A stretch of DNA of 64,000 nucleotides from Symsagittifera roscoffensis (lineage: Eukaryota > Xenacoelomorpha > Acoela > Convolutidae), in assembly GCF_963678635.1 (NCBI RefSeq), contig NC_087064.1:2665926-2729925 (forward strand). The letters are read 5' to 3'. A model generated the notes under the pieces. That model was given only the letters and a program-made list of their open reading frames with translations. It was not told the origin of the DNA and did not search any database. Shown here piece after piece: positions 10,339 through 21,300 of this stretch. The translations under genes and the position numbers were made by a program. How positions within the stretch are numbered: position 1 is the first letter of the stretch; each line of letters begins with the position of its first letter.

Positions 10339-10945
10339 ACTTGTTAATAACAGACTCTTCGGTAAGTTCGAGAGCGGATAAAATCATTATGTAAGCAGGG
10401 TTGTGTAGTATTTTAGTTTGCTGTTGTATATCATACAAAAACGATGCTGCTTTGAGACCGGTTGGTACATTGTCAACATAAATTGTTTCATCCATGGCGT
10501 TTATTGAGACTCGAGTTGAGCTTTTGATAACCTCCAGGATATTTTTAGCTCTCGTGAATTTTTTATCCTCCATTATTTGCAATTGTAATAGAATGCGTTC
10601 ATAGTTTATTTTATTATCCTTTCGCTCCTTGTCATCCACAATCCGCTTCTCCTCTTCCTCCCCAACTTCCTGATATTGATTAGTCTCATCTTCTGTAAGA
10701 AGTCCTGTTGATTGTTCTCCAGGGTCAACAATAGGCGTTGAGGGAGGTGTTGGTGGAAGGGGTAGTGGAAGAGTTTCAGTCGATACTGAGTTTTGCTTTG
10801 TGGGTATTAGAGGTCTCATGCGGTTCAAGTAAGATAACTGGGGCTTTTTGTGTTTAATTGAACTGTTAAATAGCACTTGTGATGCATGCGGTTGCTCACG
10901 GACATATGTATGTTTTGGAATTAAAACAAACTCTTCTGCTGCCAT
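10037..10945 (-). CDS. Polinton-specific protein upstream of integrase
   Basis: A 302-residue frame from ATG 10945 beginning MAAEEFVLIPKHTYVREQPHASQVL. This start, the central segment from INAMDETIYVDNVPTGLKA to SFLYDIQQ, and the serine/lysine-rich acidic tail ending KSKRWETYNN match a protein I remember as common in Polintons of animals, always next to the integrase. Its function is unknown. The gene follows the small basic gene by three bases and its tail overlaps the frame leading into the integrase. Confidence 0.65.
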   Translation of the reverse strand: MAAEEFVLIPKHTYVREQPHASQVLFNSSIKHKKPQLSYLNRMRPLIPTKQNSVSTETLPLPLPPTPPSTPIVDPGEQSTGLLTEDETNQYQEVGEEEEKRIVDDKERKDNKINYERILLQLQIMEDKKFTRAKNILEVIKSSTRVSINAMDETIYVDNVPTGLKAASFLYDIQQQTKILHNPAYIMILSALELTEESVINKYAKHAVQSKIKEQAQRRTKSPTKSPSTSGKTKTLDSSKPSSSSKQTKRLKTRKKATTERVKEREKDEDDTESYGTPYSDSDSSTSEKTETKSKRWETYNN

Positions 10946-10948
10946 GTT

Positions 10949-11257
10949 TTATGCTGATGGTAAGTATCTGTAGCAGAAGTAAAGTATCAGTCTGATCAAG
11001 TTGAAACCTTGTTTCGTTAGAATAATTGCTCGTTTTTGTTCAAGTTTTGTTTTTCGGCTGATTAAAAGTTTGTATTCCACTTCGAAATTTTCAATGTTTG
11101 GAATATTAACAGATACATTGCCATTGACTACATTGAGCAAACATTCACATATAACTGAAATAACTTGAGGATTTGTTGTTTTTCTAATGAAGCTTCGGAG
11201 CTGGCTGGGATTCAATTGTACCATGTGCTGCAGAATAGATAATTTTTTCGCGTTCAT
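10949..11257 (-). CDS. Polinton small conserved basic protein
   Basis: A 102-residue frame, MNAKKLSILQHMVQLNPSQLR then VICECLLNVVNGNV, with a C-terminal KRAIILTKQGFNLIRLIL region. The pattern of a helical first half and a basic stretch followed by a hydrophobic end recalls a small protein conserved in Polintons between the packaging ATPase and the integrase block. Its start overlaps the end of the ATPase gene by 74 bases in another frame. Function unknown. Confidence 0.55.
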   Translation of the reverse strand: MNAKKLSILQHMVQLNPSQLRSFIRKTTNPQVISVICECLLNVVNGNVSVNIPNIENFEVEYKLLISRKTKLEQKRAIILTKQGFNLIRLILYFCYRYLPSA

Positions 11258-12239
11258 TTGTGAGAGGTGTAACCTCTGCCTGATTTATTGGTAAGTAAAA
11301 AATAGACGGACCAGGTGGTGTAATGTTTGAACAATATCTCAAACAATCGGATGTACGCGGATCCAAGTCGATTAAAAGATGACCGTATGTGTCTTTTGTA
11401 GCGAGCTGATAACAGTGTCTCAAAAATTTAGTGTTGTTCAATTGTCTTCCAAGATGATCAAGTTGCTGAATATCACGAGGTGATTTGAACAGAATGATGT
11501 GTGATTCGTTTAAATCAATTGTTCGAGACCATCTGCTTTGTTGGAACAAATTATGTTTAACATATATTACATCTAGTCCTCGGTGTCTTCCTGCTGTTGC
11601 AAGTTTGACAAAGTCTTTATCGTTATAGATTTCTTCGCATGAATCATCAAAAACTAGAAGAATGTTTTCAAGGTTTCGCAAACTGTCAAAGCCATTGAAT
11701 TTTATGAAAGTTAGATCAATGCTGTGGGTATTGGATTTTTCACTATAAAGAGGCTGCATCTCTTTGTAAAAGTATAGGGCTCTTTGAAATTTGGGATAAA
11801 ATGTTTTTCCTTTCAACAATTTGAATATCAGCTCTGTTTTTCCAGAACCCGAGGGGCCCACGATGGCTAAAAAAAGTCTCGTAGATGTATCAATAACTTT
11901 ATTCATTTTCTTGGATTTGGTAATACATAACCAACTAAACCCGATAAAATTGAGAACCAAACAGGTTTCTTCACAAGTTAACTGCGTTAATGAAAGTTTA
12001 AAGATACAAAAAGCCAATAAAATCAGAATTAACACCATTTGTGACATGAAAACTACTTCAGACCGTGGTACAGTCACGTTATTGCAAAATTTCCATGATT
12101 TTTTCTCCATATGATTTTCGTCATACACAAAATCGATAACTATAGTTCCATCAGTCTCGTCAACTACTGTGTCATTCATTTCAATTTCCCTACCGCTTTC
12201 TCTCACTCTCGAACTTGCAGAATTAAAAATATATATCAT
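11184..12239 (-). CDS. Packaging ATPase (FtsK/HerA/A32 type) with N-terminal membrane segment
   Basis: A 351-residue frame. The ATPase domain has Walker A GPSGSGKT at residues 128-135, Walker B in NILLVFDDS, and a conserved ATAGRHRGLDVIYVKHNLF segment, as in Polinton and poxvirus A32 genome-packaging ATPases. Residues 1-110 are a separate unit: an acidic stretch, TVPRSEVVFMSQ, and two hydrophobic segments (about 66-82 and 94-106). In Polintons I recall, such a membrane protein is its own gene; here it is in frame with the ATPase. ATG codons at residue 21 and just before the ATPase (MNKVIDTSTRL) are alternative starts. Confidence 0.8.
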   Translation of the reverse strand: MIYIFNSASSRVRESGREIEMNDTVVDETDGTIVIDFVYDENHMEKKSWKFCNNVTVPRSEVVFMSQMVLILILLAFCIFKLSLTQLTCEETCLVLNFIGFSWLCITKSKKMNKVIDTSTRLFLAIVGPSGSGKTELIFKLLKGKTFYPKFQRALYFYKEMQPLYSEKSNTHSIDLTFIKFNGFDSLRNLENILLVFDDSCEEIYNDKDFVKLATAGRHRGLDVIYVKHNLFQQSRWSRTIDLNESHIILFKSPRDIQQLDHLGRQLNNTKFLRHCYQLATKDTYGHLLIDLDPRTSDCLRYCSNITPPGPSIFYLPINQAEVTPLTNEREKIIYSAAHGTIESQPAPKLH

Positions 12240-12254
12240 ATATAAAAAAATTAA

Positions 12255-12575
12255 TTAAGCATCTGAACAGTAATAAATTTCATATCGTGTATAACCTGTA
12301 TAGACACTCGGTTTATTATCATCATCAAAATCATAGTGCATTTCCAAAACATTATTGGCTGGGACATGATCAGTTTTGGCATGATACACAATTTTCTTCA
12401 CAGAATCTTCTCTTATTATTTTTTGAATCTCATTGGGTAGTTCACTGCTGGTTAGATCCATTTGAACTCCTGGTTGATGTTTGGGCACTAGGACTAGCTT
12501 GGGAAGACAAAGACCGCGCTTGCTGGGTAACATTACTGATGTATTTGAATCGTTGAAAGTAGATGAATTGGTCAA
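12255..12575 (-). CDS. Small acidic Polinton protein
   Basis: The open frame from 12575 has no early ATG; ATG 12533 (MLPSKRGLCLPK) is the likely start, inside the 3' end of the PC4-like gene. The C-terminal half, NEIQKIIREDSVKKIVYHAK and an acidic YDFDDDNKPS segment ending in tyrosines, looks like a folded domain. I do not recognise it. It precedes the ATPase gene by 15 bases on the same strand. Confidence 0.45.
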   Translation of the reverse strand: MTNSSTFNDSNTSVMLPSKRGLCLPKLVLVPKHQPGVQMDLTSSELPNEIQKIIREDSVKKIVYHAKTDHVPANNVLEMHYDFDDDNKPSVYTGYTRYEIYYCSDA

Positions 12576-12786
12576 TCACGGGGAAGAACCTCCTCAAAGT
12601 GCACAACTCTTCTTCAGAAAGTGTAACTTGTTCTTTTCGTTGAACTACTTGGCCTCTACAATCAATGCGTTCAATCCTGGTCAATGAAATCTTTATGTTA
12701 CTTTCTGGTGTCATCCAAGCACAAAGAACTGAATTTGGAGATATGTATGTCTCCACTTTCCCCTGACGCTCGTTGTTGACACTCAT
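12442..12786 (-). CDS. PC4-like Polinton protein
   Basis: A 114-residue frame from ATG 12786. Residues 28-75 (IKISLTRIERIDCRGQVVQ, then KEQVTLSEEELCTLRRFFP and a helix) follow the PC4/p15 pattern of beta strands with a basic hairpin and a closing helix, suggesting single-strand DNA binding. The C-terminus is a serine/glutamine-rich tail. It overlaps the exonuclease gene upstream by 89 bases and the small acidic gene downstream. A second protein of this type is on the opposite strand at 4809. Confidence 0.5.
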   Translation of the reverse strand: MSVNNERQGKVETYISPNSVLCAWMTPESNIKISLTRIERIDCRGQVVQRKEQVTLSEEELCTLRRFFPVIDQFIYFQRFKYISNVTQQARSLSSQASPSAQTSTRSSNGSNQQ

Positions 12787-13270
12787 TTTTCAACCAATCA
12801 AAGAACGCTTTCGACTTTTTTAATGCACAATGATTTTTAGAGTTATGGTGCGGTAGGTGTTTGTTACAATTCACAAAATTCTTGAAATATAATTGTTCGA
12901 CTCGTGGACAGCCCAAATCGTCAAGATTCACAACTTTGCGGTCTAAGTATTTGGATAAAAAATCAGCGTTTTCTTTTCCTTTGGCGTAGAATACAGCATT
13001 GGGGTTTCTTAAGACAAAACTTTGAATGATTTGGTTCAAATTCAGGTATAAATAATCACCGCTATCCCAATGAAGTCCGTGCAAATAATTTGTCAGCCAG
13101 TTGTAGGCTTTTTGTTCAGATTTTGGAAGGGAATTGAAATTAACTGGAGGTAGAAAAATTAGGTGATCACTGTTGTCGGAAGTTGTTATAGCTAATTCTT
13201 TTACTATAAATGTGTTTTTCTGGTGTCGAAATCCCTCAAAATCCAACACAACTAATTTTTCTTTCGGCAT
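12698..13270 (-). CDS. DnaQ-like 3'-5' exonuclease domain protein
   Basis: ATG 13270 gives about 190 residues beginning MPKEKLVVLDFEGFRHQKN. The LDFEG start is the exonuclease I D-x-E motif of the DEDD superfamily, and the later LNLNQIIQSF, YAKGKENADFL and NLDDLGCPRVEQLYF segments fit the remaining motifs. The end has a C..H..H..H..C cluster. A related protein accompanies some Polintons, so a role in element replication or repair is likely but inferred. Confidence 0.6.
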   Translation of the reverse strand: MPKEKLVVLDFEGFRHQKNTFIVKELAITTSDNSDHLIFLPPVNFNSLPKSEQKAYNWLTNYLHGLHWDSGDYLYLNLNQIIQSFVLRNPNAVFYAKGKENADFLSKYLDRKVVNLDDLGCPRVEQLYFKNFVNCNKHLPHHNSKNHCALKKSKAFFDWLKNECQQRASGESGDIHISKFSSLCLDDTRK

Positions 13271-13717
13271 TCTAATAAATGGTAGAGTTTCGGTTTTTTC
13301 AGTTTGATATACAAACAAAACGTAATTCCACTCAAGTGACCAATCAAACTACTGTTGCATTTCCATGGTAAAACATAGCAGTATGTGGGACCAGTGTTAT
13401 TAACTTCGCGGACAAAACCGGCGGCATCGTGTAAAATAGCATGCATTCGTAAAATTTTCGAATCATTTAAATATTTATCCAAAGAAGAATTGTCTATACC
13501 GATCAGACCCCCATAGGGTCTCAACTTGATAGCAACATCGTAATTTATATCATTAGTAGTTGAGAAGAAGAACAGTGAACATGCAGCTAAGAAATAATTT
13601 CGACGGTTGGTGTTTTCCGGATAGGTTTTTTTTTCAAAGTAATAAAAATTTCATGAATAATTTCCAAGTCTTTTGAAGTAACTCTACGTTTTTCCAATTT
13701 CTTTTTTTTTCCAGCAT
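13252..13717 (-). pseudogene. Unrecognised protein at the right end of the Polinton, one frameshift
   Basis: ATG 13717 opens MLEKKKKLEKRRVTSKDLEI and runs to a nine-A tract at about 13624-13632 where the frame changes; the next frame reads on from TYPENTNRRNYFLAACSLFF to the stop at 13252, with GGLIGIDNSSLDKYL and HAILHDAAGFVREVNNTG. The second part looks strongly coding (conserved-looking glycines, histidines and aspartates), but I cannot name the family. It reads into the exonuclease gene with a 19-base overlap. Confidence 0.45.
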
Positions 13718-13827
13718 TTCTCCGACCTGCTGAATTTCAAGCCAGTGGAAATGAAAGTAACCTTCTAGATACCACTTACTCACTCCTATTTCTAACTAAT
13801 GATTTCAACCTATTTTCATGTGTTTAG

Positions 13828-14178
13828 ATGGATATTCCCCTTGGTGGTCTCCACGAGTCACCCATTGATTTGCCTTATGTGGGACCTGGAACTCACGAAG
13901 GCAAAAATATCTTTGGTGTGACCGTAGAGTTTACCCCGGCCACCACTGCAGCGAATTTTATGCTGCATTACATTGAAGTTGCATTTGAGAAAAAGGAGGG
14001 CATATTTGAATATGTGTGTGTTGATGTGGGGAGCATGGAAAATTTCTGGCTGTGCGAGTCTCTGGGTGCGGGATTCGAGAGTACTGAGTGGCGCTTCAAA
14101 TTTCAAATGGAGCGTCTAGTCAGTATTCTTCATGTCCCTTGGTCGGATCCCGAAGACGACGTGCGGATGTGGCCGTAA
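13828..14178 (+). CDS. Unrecognised coding exon (plus strand)
   Basis: An open frame of 116 codons from ATG 13828 to TAA 14176-14178, GC-richer than its surroundings, which supports coding. The ATG directly follows CATGTGTTTAG, so it may be the 3'-terminal exon of a spliced gene. A possible upstream mini-exon (13715-13756) has a long pyrimidine tract and CAG before it and a GT after it, but it overlaps the Polinton frame. The protein has GGLHESPIDLPYVGPGTHEG and alternating strands. An AATAAA lies at 14418-14423. No family recognised. Confidence 0.45.
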   Translation: MDIPLGGLHESPIDLPYVGPGTHEGKNIFGVTVEFTPATTAANFMLHYIEVAFEKKEGIFEYVCVDVGSMENFWLCESLGAGFESTEWRFKFQMERLVSILHVPWSDPEDDVRMWP

Positions 14179-15240
14179 ACCCTTCCTCTGCTCTCCTATC
14201 CGTACTCTTGTCAACATTCCGTTTTTATTTTTTTTTATTTTTTTTTATATGTTACTTTATCTATTATTTATCAAGTCCTCTTTACCTTCATACCCTCTTA
14301 TTATTTGTCACGTCCTTCCTCCTTCTCAAGCAGGTCAGTTTTTTAATGGGGTCTCAAACTTATTTAGTTGAACAGTGGGAAAGTTTGGAAGGGATTAAAT
14401 TTAACCACCGCGCGAAAATAAATACCAAAGTATTTTGTCTGTCGGGTGTCCTAAGAGAGGGGTCTTTTTATTTCGGGCAGGGTACCTTGGGGTCTTTAAA
14501 AAAGATGGGTCCTTTTGGACCCTACTTTTGGTAGGACCCCAAAGACCCCTACCGTCGAAAAGACCCCCCCCCCCTAAGGACACACGGCGGATTACAATAC
14601 TACTTATTTGGCTAGGGAAATCCCGGCTATCCTTGTTTTTCCCCGTTTTACAGTATCATCTGTAAGAAGATAGTTTGATTTTGTTTGTATTGTCACCTGT
14701 CATTTACTATGTACATAGTATTAAAAGTATGATAATTTTTTTTAGTTCCGTTAATTCTGATAATCCGGGGAAAATGGCATGAAAGTTTTTGGCGTTTAAA
14801 GTTGAAGTGCTGAAGTTAGCTATACGAGAGCATAGAAGATGCGTTGGGCTTTGTTTTTAAACGGGTTTTTGATTTGAATTTTAGCACAGAAATTCGCTTA
14901 AGATCTCTTAGCTTTACTTAATTAGAAACGGCTTTCGGAGGCAGCCTTAGGCAGTGAAAAAACAGAAAGTGGAAACAGCGAATGATGAGTATGAACAATT
15001 ATGCGGGCCGCTTCAAGCTGCCACAACAGACTCTGGAAACGATTATTTTAAACTTGAGGTTTCGCCATCAGCTATTTGCCCTCATCACTTGTTCCAAAAG
15101 TTAGCTTTAAATCATAATAAAAAATTAATTCGTTTTCAAGAAGAGAACAGACTCGATTATTAATTACAGAACTCAGAATTAAAAATCCCATCTTCGAAGA
15201 ACACCAAAAAGGCCATTTAGCTGCCTATTGAATGGTGTCT
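14179..15240. other. Region between the unknown exon and the large gene
   Basis: Pyrimidine-rich and AT-rich sequence. It holds the imperfect inverted repeat at 14445-14584 and a short plus-strand frame (about 14954-15163, KKQKVETANDEYEQLCG then KLEVSPSAICPHHLF) without a clear start or splice partner. I see no other gene. Confidence 0.4.
14445..14584. repeat. Imperfect inverted repeat, MITE-like
   Basis: Two arms of about 65 bases face each other: GTGTCCTAAGAGAGGGGTC..GGGGTCTTT..GGGTCC on the left and the complement of GTGTCCTTAGGGGGGGG..GGGGTCTTTGGGGTCC on the right. It looks like a small foldback element. Confidence 0.5.
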
Positions 15241-15354
15241 TCATGAGAAAACAGCATAGAGTACAGTTGAATTTCTGGGTACCAAAAAACTTTTATACAA
15301 ATGTATAGATCCAGTATACGCAATTAATTTTATATCTGCTCCTACTTCATTCCC
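15241..15354 (-). CDS. NWD-like gene terminal exon 33 (tentative)
   Basis: Acceptor ACAAATTAG. It codes GNEVGADIKLIAYTGSIHLY and ends in STVLYAVFS with TGA 15243-15241. No AATAAA was found just downstream, so the true 3' end is not proved. Confidence 0.45.
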   Translation of the reverse strand, partial: GNEVGADIKLIAYTGSIHLYKSFLVPRNSTVLYAVFS

Positions 15355-18300
15355 CTAATTTGTAAGTCCCAATAAAATGTCGCATTTTTTTTTAGGTTCA
15401 TTCCTACAGCTGGTCGCATTTTTCGAGACAGCAACAGTGAGAAAATGTGCTCTAAAACAGGTTTTTATACATCGATTGTCTTACCTATCAGGATTTTAGT
15501 TGAAGTGACATTTGACACAGCCAGAACTGACCCTTTGAAGGTCAAAGTGTACTCGGCAATCTCTGTTGCCATTCTGCTGACAAGAAAAACTGAGATTTTC
15601 TTCTGGTCTTCTAACTGGACTGTAACTACTACGTTGCTGGCCGATGACAACGAAGACGATAAAATCTCTGAAAAAAAAACATTGTAAAAACTGTGCAGAA
15701 AGATTCCGAAAACAAAATATATCGAATTTTTAATCCAAAGAATAATCAACCCCACACCAAAAAAAAAAACAAGTGATGATCTCTTTCCTTCTTAAATAAG
15801 TTAGTGATAAAAAACTACGAGTTACTTCAACGTGAAAAAGGATATAAGGAACATTATGATTGCAAACTTATGAAAAAAAAATATTATCAAAATGATAAAA
15901 AGAACATATCACACCGCTAAAATGATGCAGTGCTAAGATTATTCTATCACTCCTTTATTCTTTAGAAATGATTTAATCATGCGCGAAAAAGCTTTTGTTG
16001 ATATTTTTTTACAAATACATACTTGACGGTTTGACATGTCCAGACGAAAGCGTTTTTTCGTATCCTCCGATTGCAATGCGATCTTCAAACAGAAAAACAG
16101 GTTCTATCGATCCACCAAGTTTTGCAACTGAGAAATCCAGAAGCAATCGACTCTTGAACGACTCCAAAATTCTGCCTGCTCAGAAACAAAAGTTGAAACA
16201 TTATTATTGAAAGCTCGTTGTACAATGTGCAAAATTTTTTTCAGCATTTTTCAAATTTCAGAATCATTATTTTAATGTGTTGCTTCAGCTTCTCAATCGA
16301 AAGGTCGGAGGTTCGAGGCTGACCATGGCCATAACCCTTTCTCTTTCCTTAAGGCAACATTACCCAGGCACGGAATTTTTTTTTAATGCATGAGGTTCGT
16401 ATGATGGTGATTCTGTTAACTTAACTTCACCAACTTAAGGCTGGAATTGGACTTCTATGGAACACTCTTTCATTTATCCATGATGATATAATTGATTATT
16501 TTAACCTGAGTTGGTATCCATGAGGAGAGCAGTGTCCCTATTAGCCAGTAAAGTCAGATGCTCTTTGGTCCAAAATCTGAAATCCGAACCCTTCTGTGCA
16601 ATGTGCTCATATGTCTCAGTCGAACCTGAAAAATTGCGATTTTTTAATCTAGAAGCGATTGTTTTGATCAAAACACAGGCGAAGGTCAAGCAATGCTGGA
16701 ATGCTTTAAAACATGTTTTAACTAATTTGAGTAAAAAATGCTCTTAAAACATTTGAGTAGAAAAACATGTTTTAAAACATTAGTAAGAAACATGTGTAAG
16801 AATTATAGTAATATTTACTTAAGTTCGGTTGTCTGAACAAAACAGACTGAATCATGTTGAGTTTATTTGTTTTGGTTGTTCGAGAGACTATTTCCAAGAG
16901 GGGATGGGCATTGGAAACTTTGAGCGAATTTGGCCTTAGAAAAGTCGGGTAAATTTTAGATCTACAATAGAATAAAAGATATACAATGGGTTTTATATTA
17001 ACAATTGAAAAAAATTTGAAGAATTTCTTAGTTTTTCTCTGAAGAGCCTAGTTTAAAATTGTCTGTTTCTCTAGACGGTAAAAAAAAATTCTCTATCATT
17101 ACACTAGCCAAAATTGCTAGCGTTATACATGCTTATGCTCAATTAAAACTCAAACTTAATGTGAAAGTTGTGACATGAAAATACTAACGTTTTGACTTTT
17201 TAATTTGTTTAATTGAAATTTAATGGAAAAAAATCACCTGTGGAGCAGTCAAAAGTGTTCAATAAAATCTCATCATTCGTGGCAGTGGCAAAATATATTT
17301 TTGAAAGCATCTTTCCGTCGTCACTGAGCGTCAGCCGGAGAATGTCGCAGCAAAATTCATTTCCTGCGATTGAGATGGATTGCCTTTCTGCACATGTTGA
17401 TGTGTCCTTCAGGTACTGGTGAATCAGAATTCGGTCTCTCTGGGCTGTTATTATAAAGTTACCACAGCTAAAACAGCAGATACTCGATACACGTTTTTAT
17501 GCTAGAGTTCACTATAGTCTAGAAAAATTAACAAAAAAAAGTGACTGAATGAATGCAAACGAAAAGTTTTCAGTGTTTTCATTTGACTGAACCATTTTTG
17601 GTTTTTCGTTTCTAACTTGCTTGTGTACGCGAAGAAAATCTTAGTCTGGTTATAGTAAATTCAATTCTTAGAGAAACCGATCAAGCCAAATCTTCTGCGA
17701 CGATGAAATTTTTATTGAAGAATTTTGCCAGCCAATTTTGACTACCTCAAGGAGAGCTTGTAGGGGATAAAGTGGGATCAGATTTATGCTCGCTAATCTC
17801 CAAACGAAAATAATTGAATCCAAATTCGTAAATTAATAAGAGATATTTATCGGTAAATAACTCAGGCAATAGATAAATTTCGGTATTTTTCTAATGATCA
17901 GGACATCATACAACATTTTTAGCATCTGCGCGTTTTTGGTACAAATCGGCGCAAGCTAGCCACAAGAACCGGTCGGTAATGTCCTTGAGACAAATTGCTC
18001 TTTTTGGCGGTCAACCTTAATCAAGGCTGAACCGAATTAGAACCAAAAAACAGTTAAAATAGGATGTAACCCCCGTTTTTAGTATATTAATACATGGGCA
18101 GGTGGGGGACTCGAACCTACGTCAACTGTTATTTCACACATATAATCGGCGTTAGCTTACTTTGTCTTAGTCCGCTTGGCCAACTGTGCTTATTTTATAT
18201 GCATCTATACTCTTGTTTTATTCTACATTTGCATTGCAACATCCTCCCCCCCTGAAGAAGGAAGAACCGGAGCGAGCTTAACGGTCGGCCGCGTGACTTC

Positions 18301-21300
18301 ACGGGTTGCGGTCCTGACAAGGGTGGATCGGGCGCAACCGTCCTGTCCGTAGTTTAGCTTGACGATTCGGGCGAGAGGGTAGTACCCACGCGGACTATCG
18401 GGCTCAATCACCCACACGAGATCGCCTGTTTTAAGAGTGAAGTCAGAATGAGTGTGCCACTTGACACGCTTATTCAGCGAGGGAACATATTCTCGAAGCC
18501 AACGAGACCAAATCGCGTTAGCATATGACTGCGCTCGCACGTACCTTTTCTTGTGATCGAAGTGCTCCCCGGGTAAAAGCGAAGGAAAGCTTGTGGCATG
18601 TTGTCCAAGCAAAAAATGGTTTGGGGTTAACGCCTCTAACTCACGTGAATCGGTACTAACGGGAGTGATTGGCCTCGAATTCAAAGCCTGTTCAACTAAG
18701 CAGAGTGTTGTTCCTAACACCTCTTCAGTGACTCGCCTACTGCCTAGGATATCGTACAGCACGCGCTTCACGCTTCGGACGAGGCGTTCCCAGGAGCCGC
18801 CATGATGGGGTGCGCCTGGCGGGTTAAATTTCCAAGTAACACCTTTGTGTGCAAAAATGGTCGGAGCCATGCCATTCCAGCTCTTGATGCAGGCAAGTAA
18901 TTCCTTTTCCGCACCAACGAAGTTCGTGCCATTATCCGACCAGATTGTGCTTGGCGTACCACGGCGCGCAACGAACCGTTCAATGCCCATGACACACGAA
19001 CTGGTGTCCAGAGACGGTACATTCTCAATGTGTACAGCCCTGGTGGTGAGGCAAGTAAAAAGAAATCCCCATCTTTTTTCCGTGCTTCTGCGAACCGGAA
19101 CGTAAAGCGGTCCAAAGTAATCCACACCCGTATGATTGAAGGGTGGTTGCTTGTATCCGAGACGTTCGACCGGTAAATCGGACATAATTGGCTGGATGGT
19201 GCTCGCTTTGCGTTTACGGCATGTCACACATTGATTTTCGATAAACCGAAGCAGTCGACGCAACCCAAGTATTGCATATTTCATATTTAAAACGGAGCGC
19301 ATGTAACCTTGATGAAAATGCTTATGGTGGAGGCTGCGGGCCAACAAACGAACTAAGGTATGTCGGACGTTGAATATTATTGGGTGCTTAGTATCAAACT
19401 CGGTATTCACTAAGCGCACAATCCATCCGGTGGAACGAATGATTCCAGCGGGACCGATAAATGGCGAGTATGTGGCAATTTTACTACTATTCTTAATAGG
19501 TTTGCCAGCGGTGAGTGTTTTTAACTCAACGGGAAAGGATTCCATCTGAGCAAGATGAATCAGTTTGCTTTCTGCAATATCAAGTTCAGTGGGGTCGGTG
19601 ATTCGTAAGTACTTACCACGAAAATGCTTATGTGAAGGCAACATCCTCAACATAAAAGCGACTACTCGTTTATATCTTGTAAAGGAACTGAACCTTTCCC
19701 AATTGAACCCGTGTTCGGGATGTTTGATTGATGTGACATCGGTGACGAAGGAAAATGATGTCTCCAAGCAATTATCAACATCACAAGAAGGACCCTTCAA
19801 ACGAATTTTATTGATTACACGTTCGTCGGGTATAAACGGCCAATCAGTAGTCCTGAGAATGCTCGGACCAATAACCCAGCTGCTATCCTTGAGGGCTTCC
19901 GAAGAAATCCCCCGCGTACCGGTATCAGCTGGATTATCGCCGCTCAGAACATGGTGCCACTCATCAATAGTGGTCGACTCGAGGATTTCGCCGACACGAT
20001 TGGCGACGAAAACAGGTAATTTTTCAGTAGAGTTTAGCCACTGCAAAACTGTTGTACTATCTGTCCACATAAAGACATGATTAATAGAGACGGTAAGGGC
20101 GGTCAGTATATCATCTTTTAGTCGTGTGGCGAGCAGAGCAGCTTGAAGCTCTAGCTTCGGTATAGATAGCGCTTTCATGGGCGCAACGCGAGCTTTACCA
20201 AAGATGAAGGATATTTGAGTTTTATGCGAGCTCGCGAGTCGCGCACGCAAAAATCCAACAGCACAGAAAACGTCCTGCGAGCTATCACCGAACATGTGGA
20301 GCTCAATTTGATCAACAGGCTCTGTGAAGTAACAACGGGGAATAGTCAATTGCCCTAAGAGAGGGAGACCGGAGTGCCACTCGAGAAACTTATCTCTTAT
20401 GTCTTCTGGCAATTCGTCGTCCCAACTTTGACCACTGATTTTCCAAATATCTTTCAGTAAAAGACGGGCCCTAACTGTGTATGGAGCTACTAACCCAACA
20501 GGGTCAAACACAGAAGAGACGAAACTCAAGACGGTTCGTTGAGTTATTGCTTTATCGAGAGGACGATCCACGCCTCTGCTAACAACCAATGTGTCTTTCA
20601 CATGGTCCCACTTAAGACCTAAGACGTGTGATGATTGTTCGGCACCGTTACATATTTCCTTGATGGGTGAAGATGAGGATTCGGATTCCTCGGGGTTCAT
20701 TGCTGAAGTGATTTCATCAGCTTTACTGACAAATTTAGTCAAATTAAATCCTCCCAATTTTAGTAAGGAAACCAAATCGCGACTAGTTTTAATTGCTTGG
20801 GTAACGTTCTCGAATGAATCCAAGTAATCGTCCATGTAAAATTTTTCATTTACGACTGAGGCGGCCTCAGGGTATGTGGACATATTATCAGTTGCTGTTT
20901 TTCGCAACGCGAAATTGGCGCACGTAGGCGAATCCCGTGCGCCGAATATATGGCGAGTGTACTGATGAACTACCACATCGGAAGTGGTATCCTCGCGCCA
21001 CAAAAAACGGAGCGAAATTTGATCGCGGGCAAGGACTCCTACCTGGAGGAACATACCCTCTATATCCGCGGAGACGGCGTACTTATGTTGACGGAATCGC
21101 AAAAGCACAAAAATTAAATTTTGGAGTAGGTCAGGACCCACCAATAAGGACTTATTTAAGGATGTGCCGTGAAACTTAGAAGCCCCATTAAGGACTCGGC
21201 GCACCTTACCCGGCTTATTCGGATTTACGACGGGATGGTGCGGAAGATACCACTCGCGATCGGAACGCTTACGTGGATCATGCGGTTCGACGGTAACGAC

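Noticed and set aside
18095-18190. A genuine tRNA gene
   Set aside because: Good A and B boxes, but the acceptor stem does not pair, and it lies inside an LTR in two copies.
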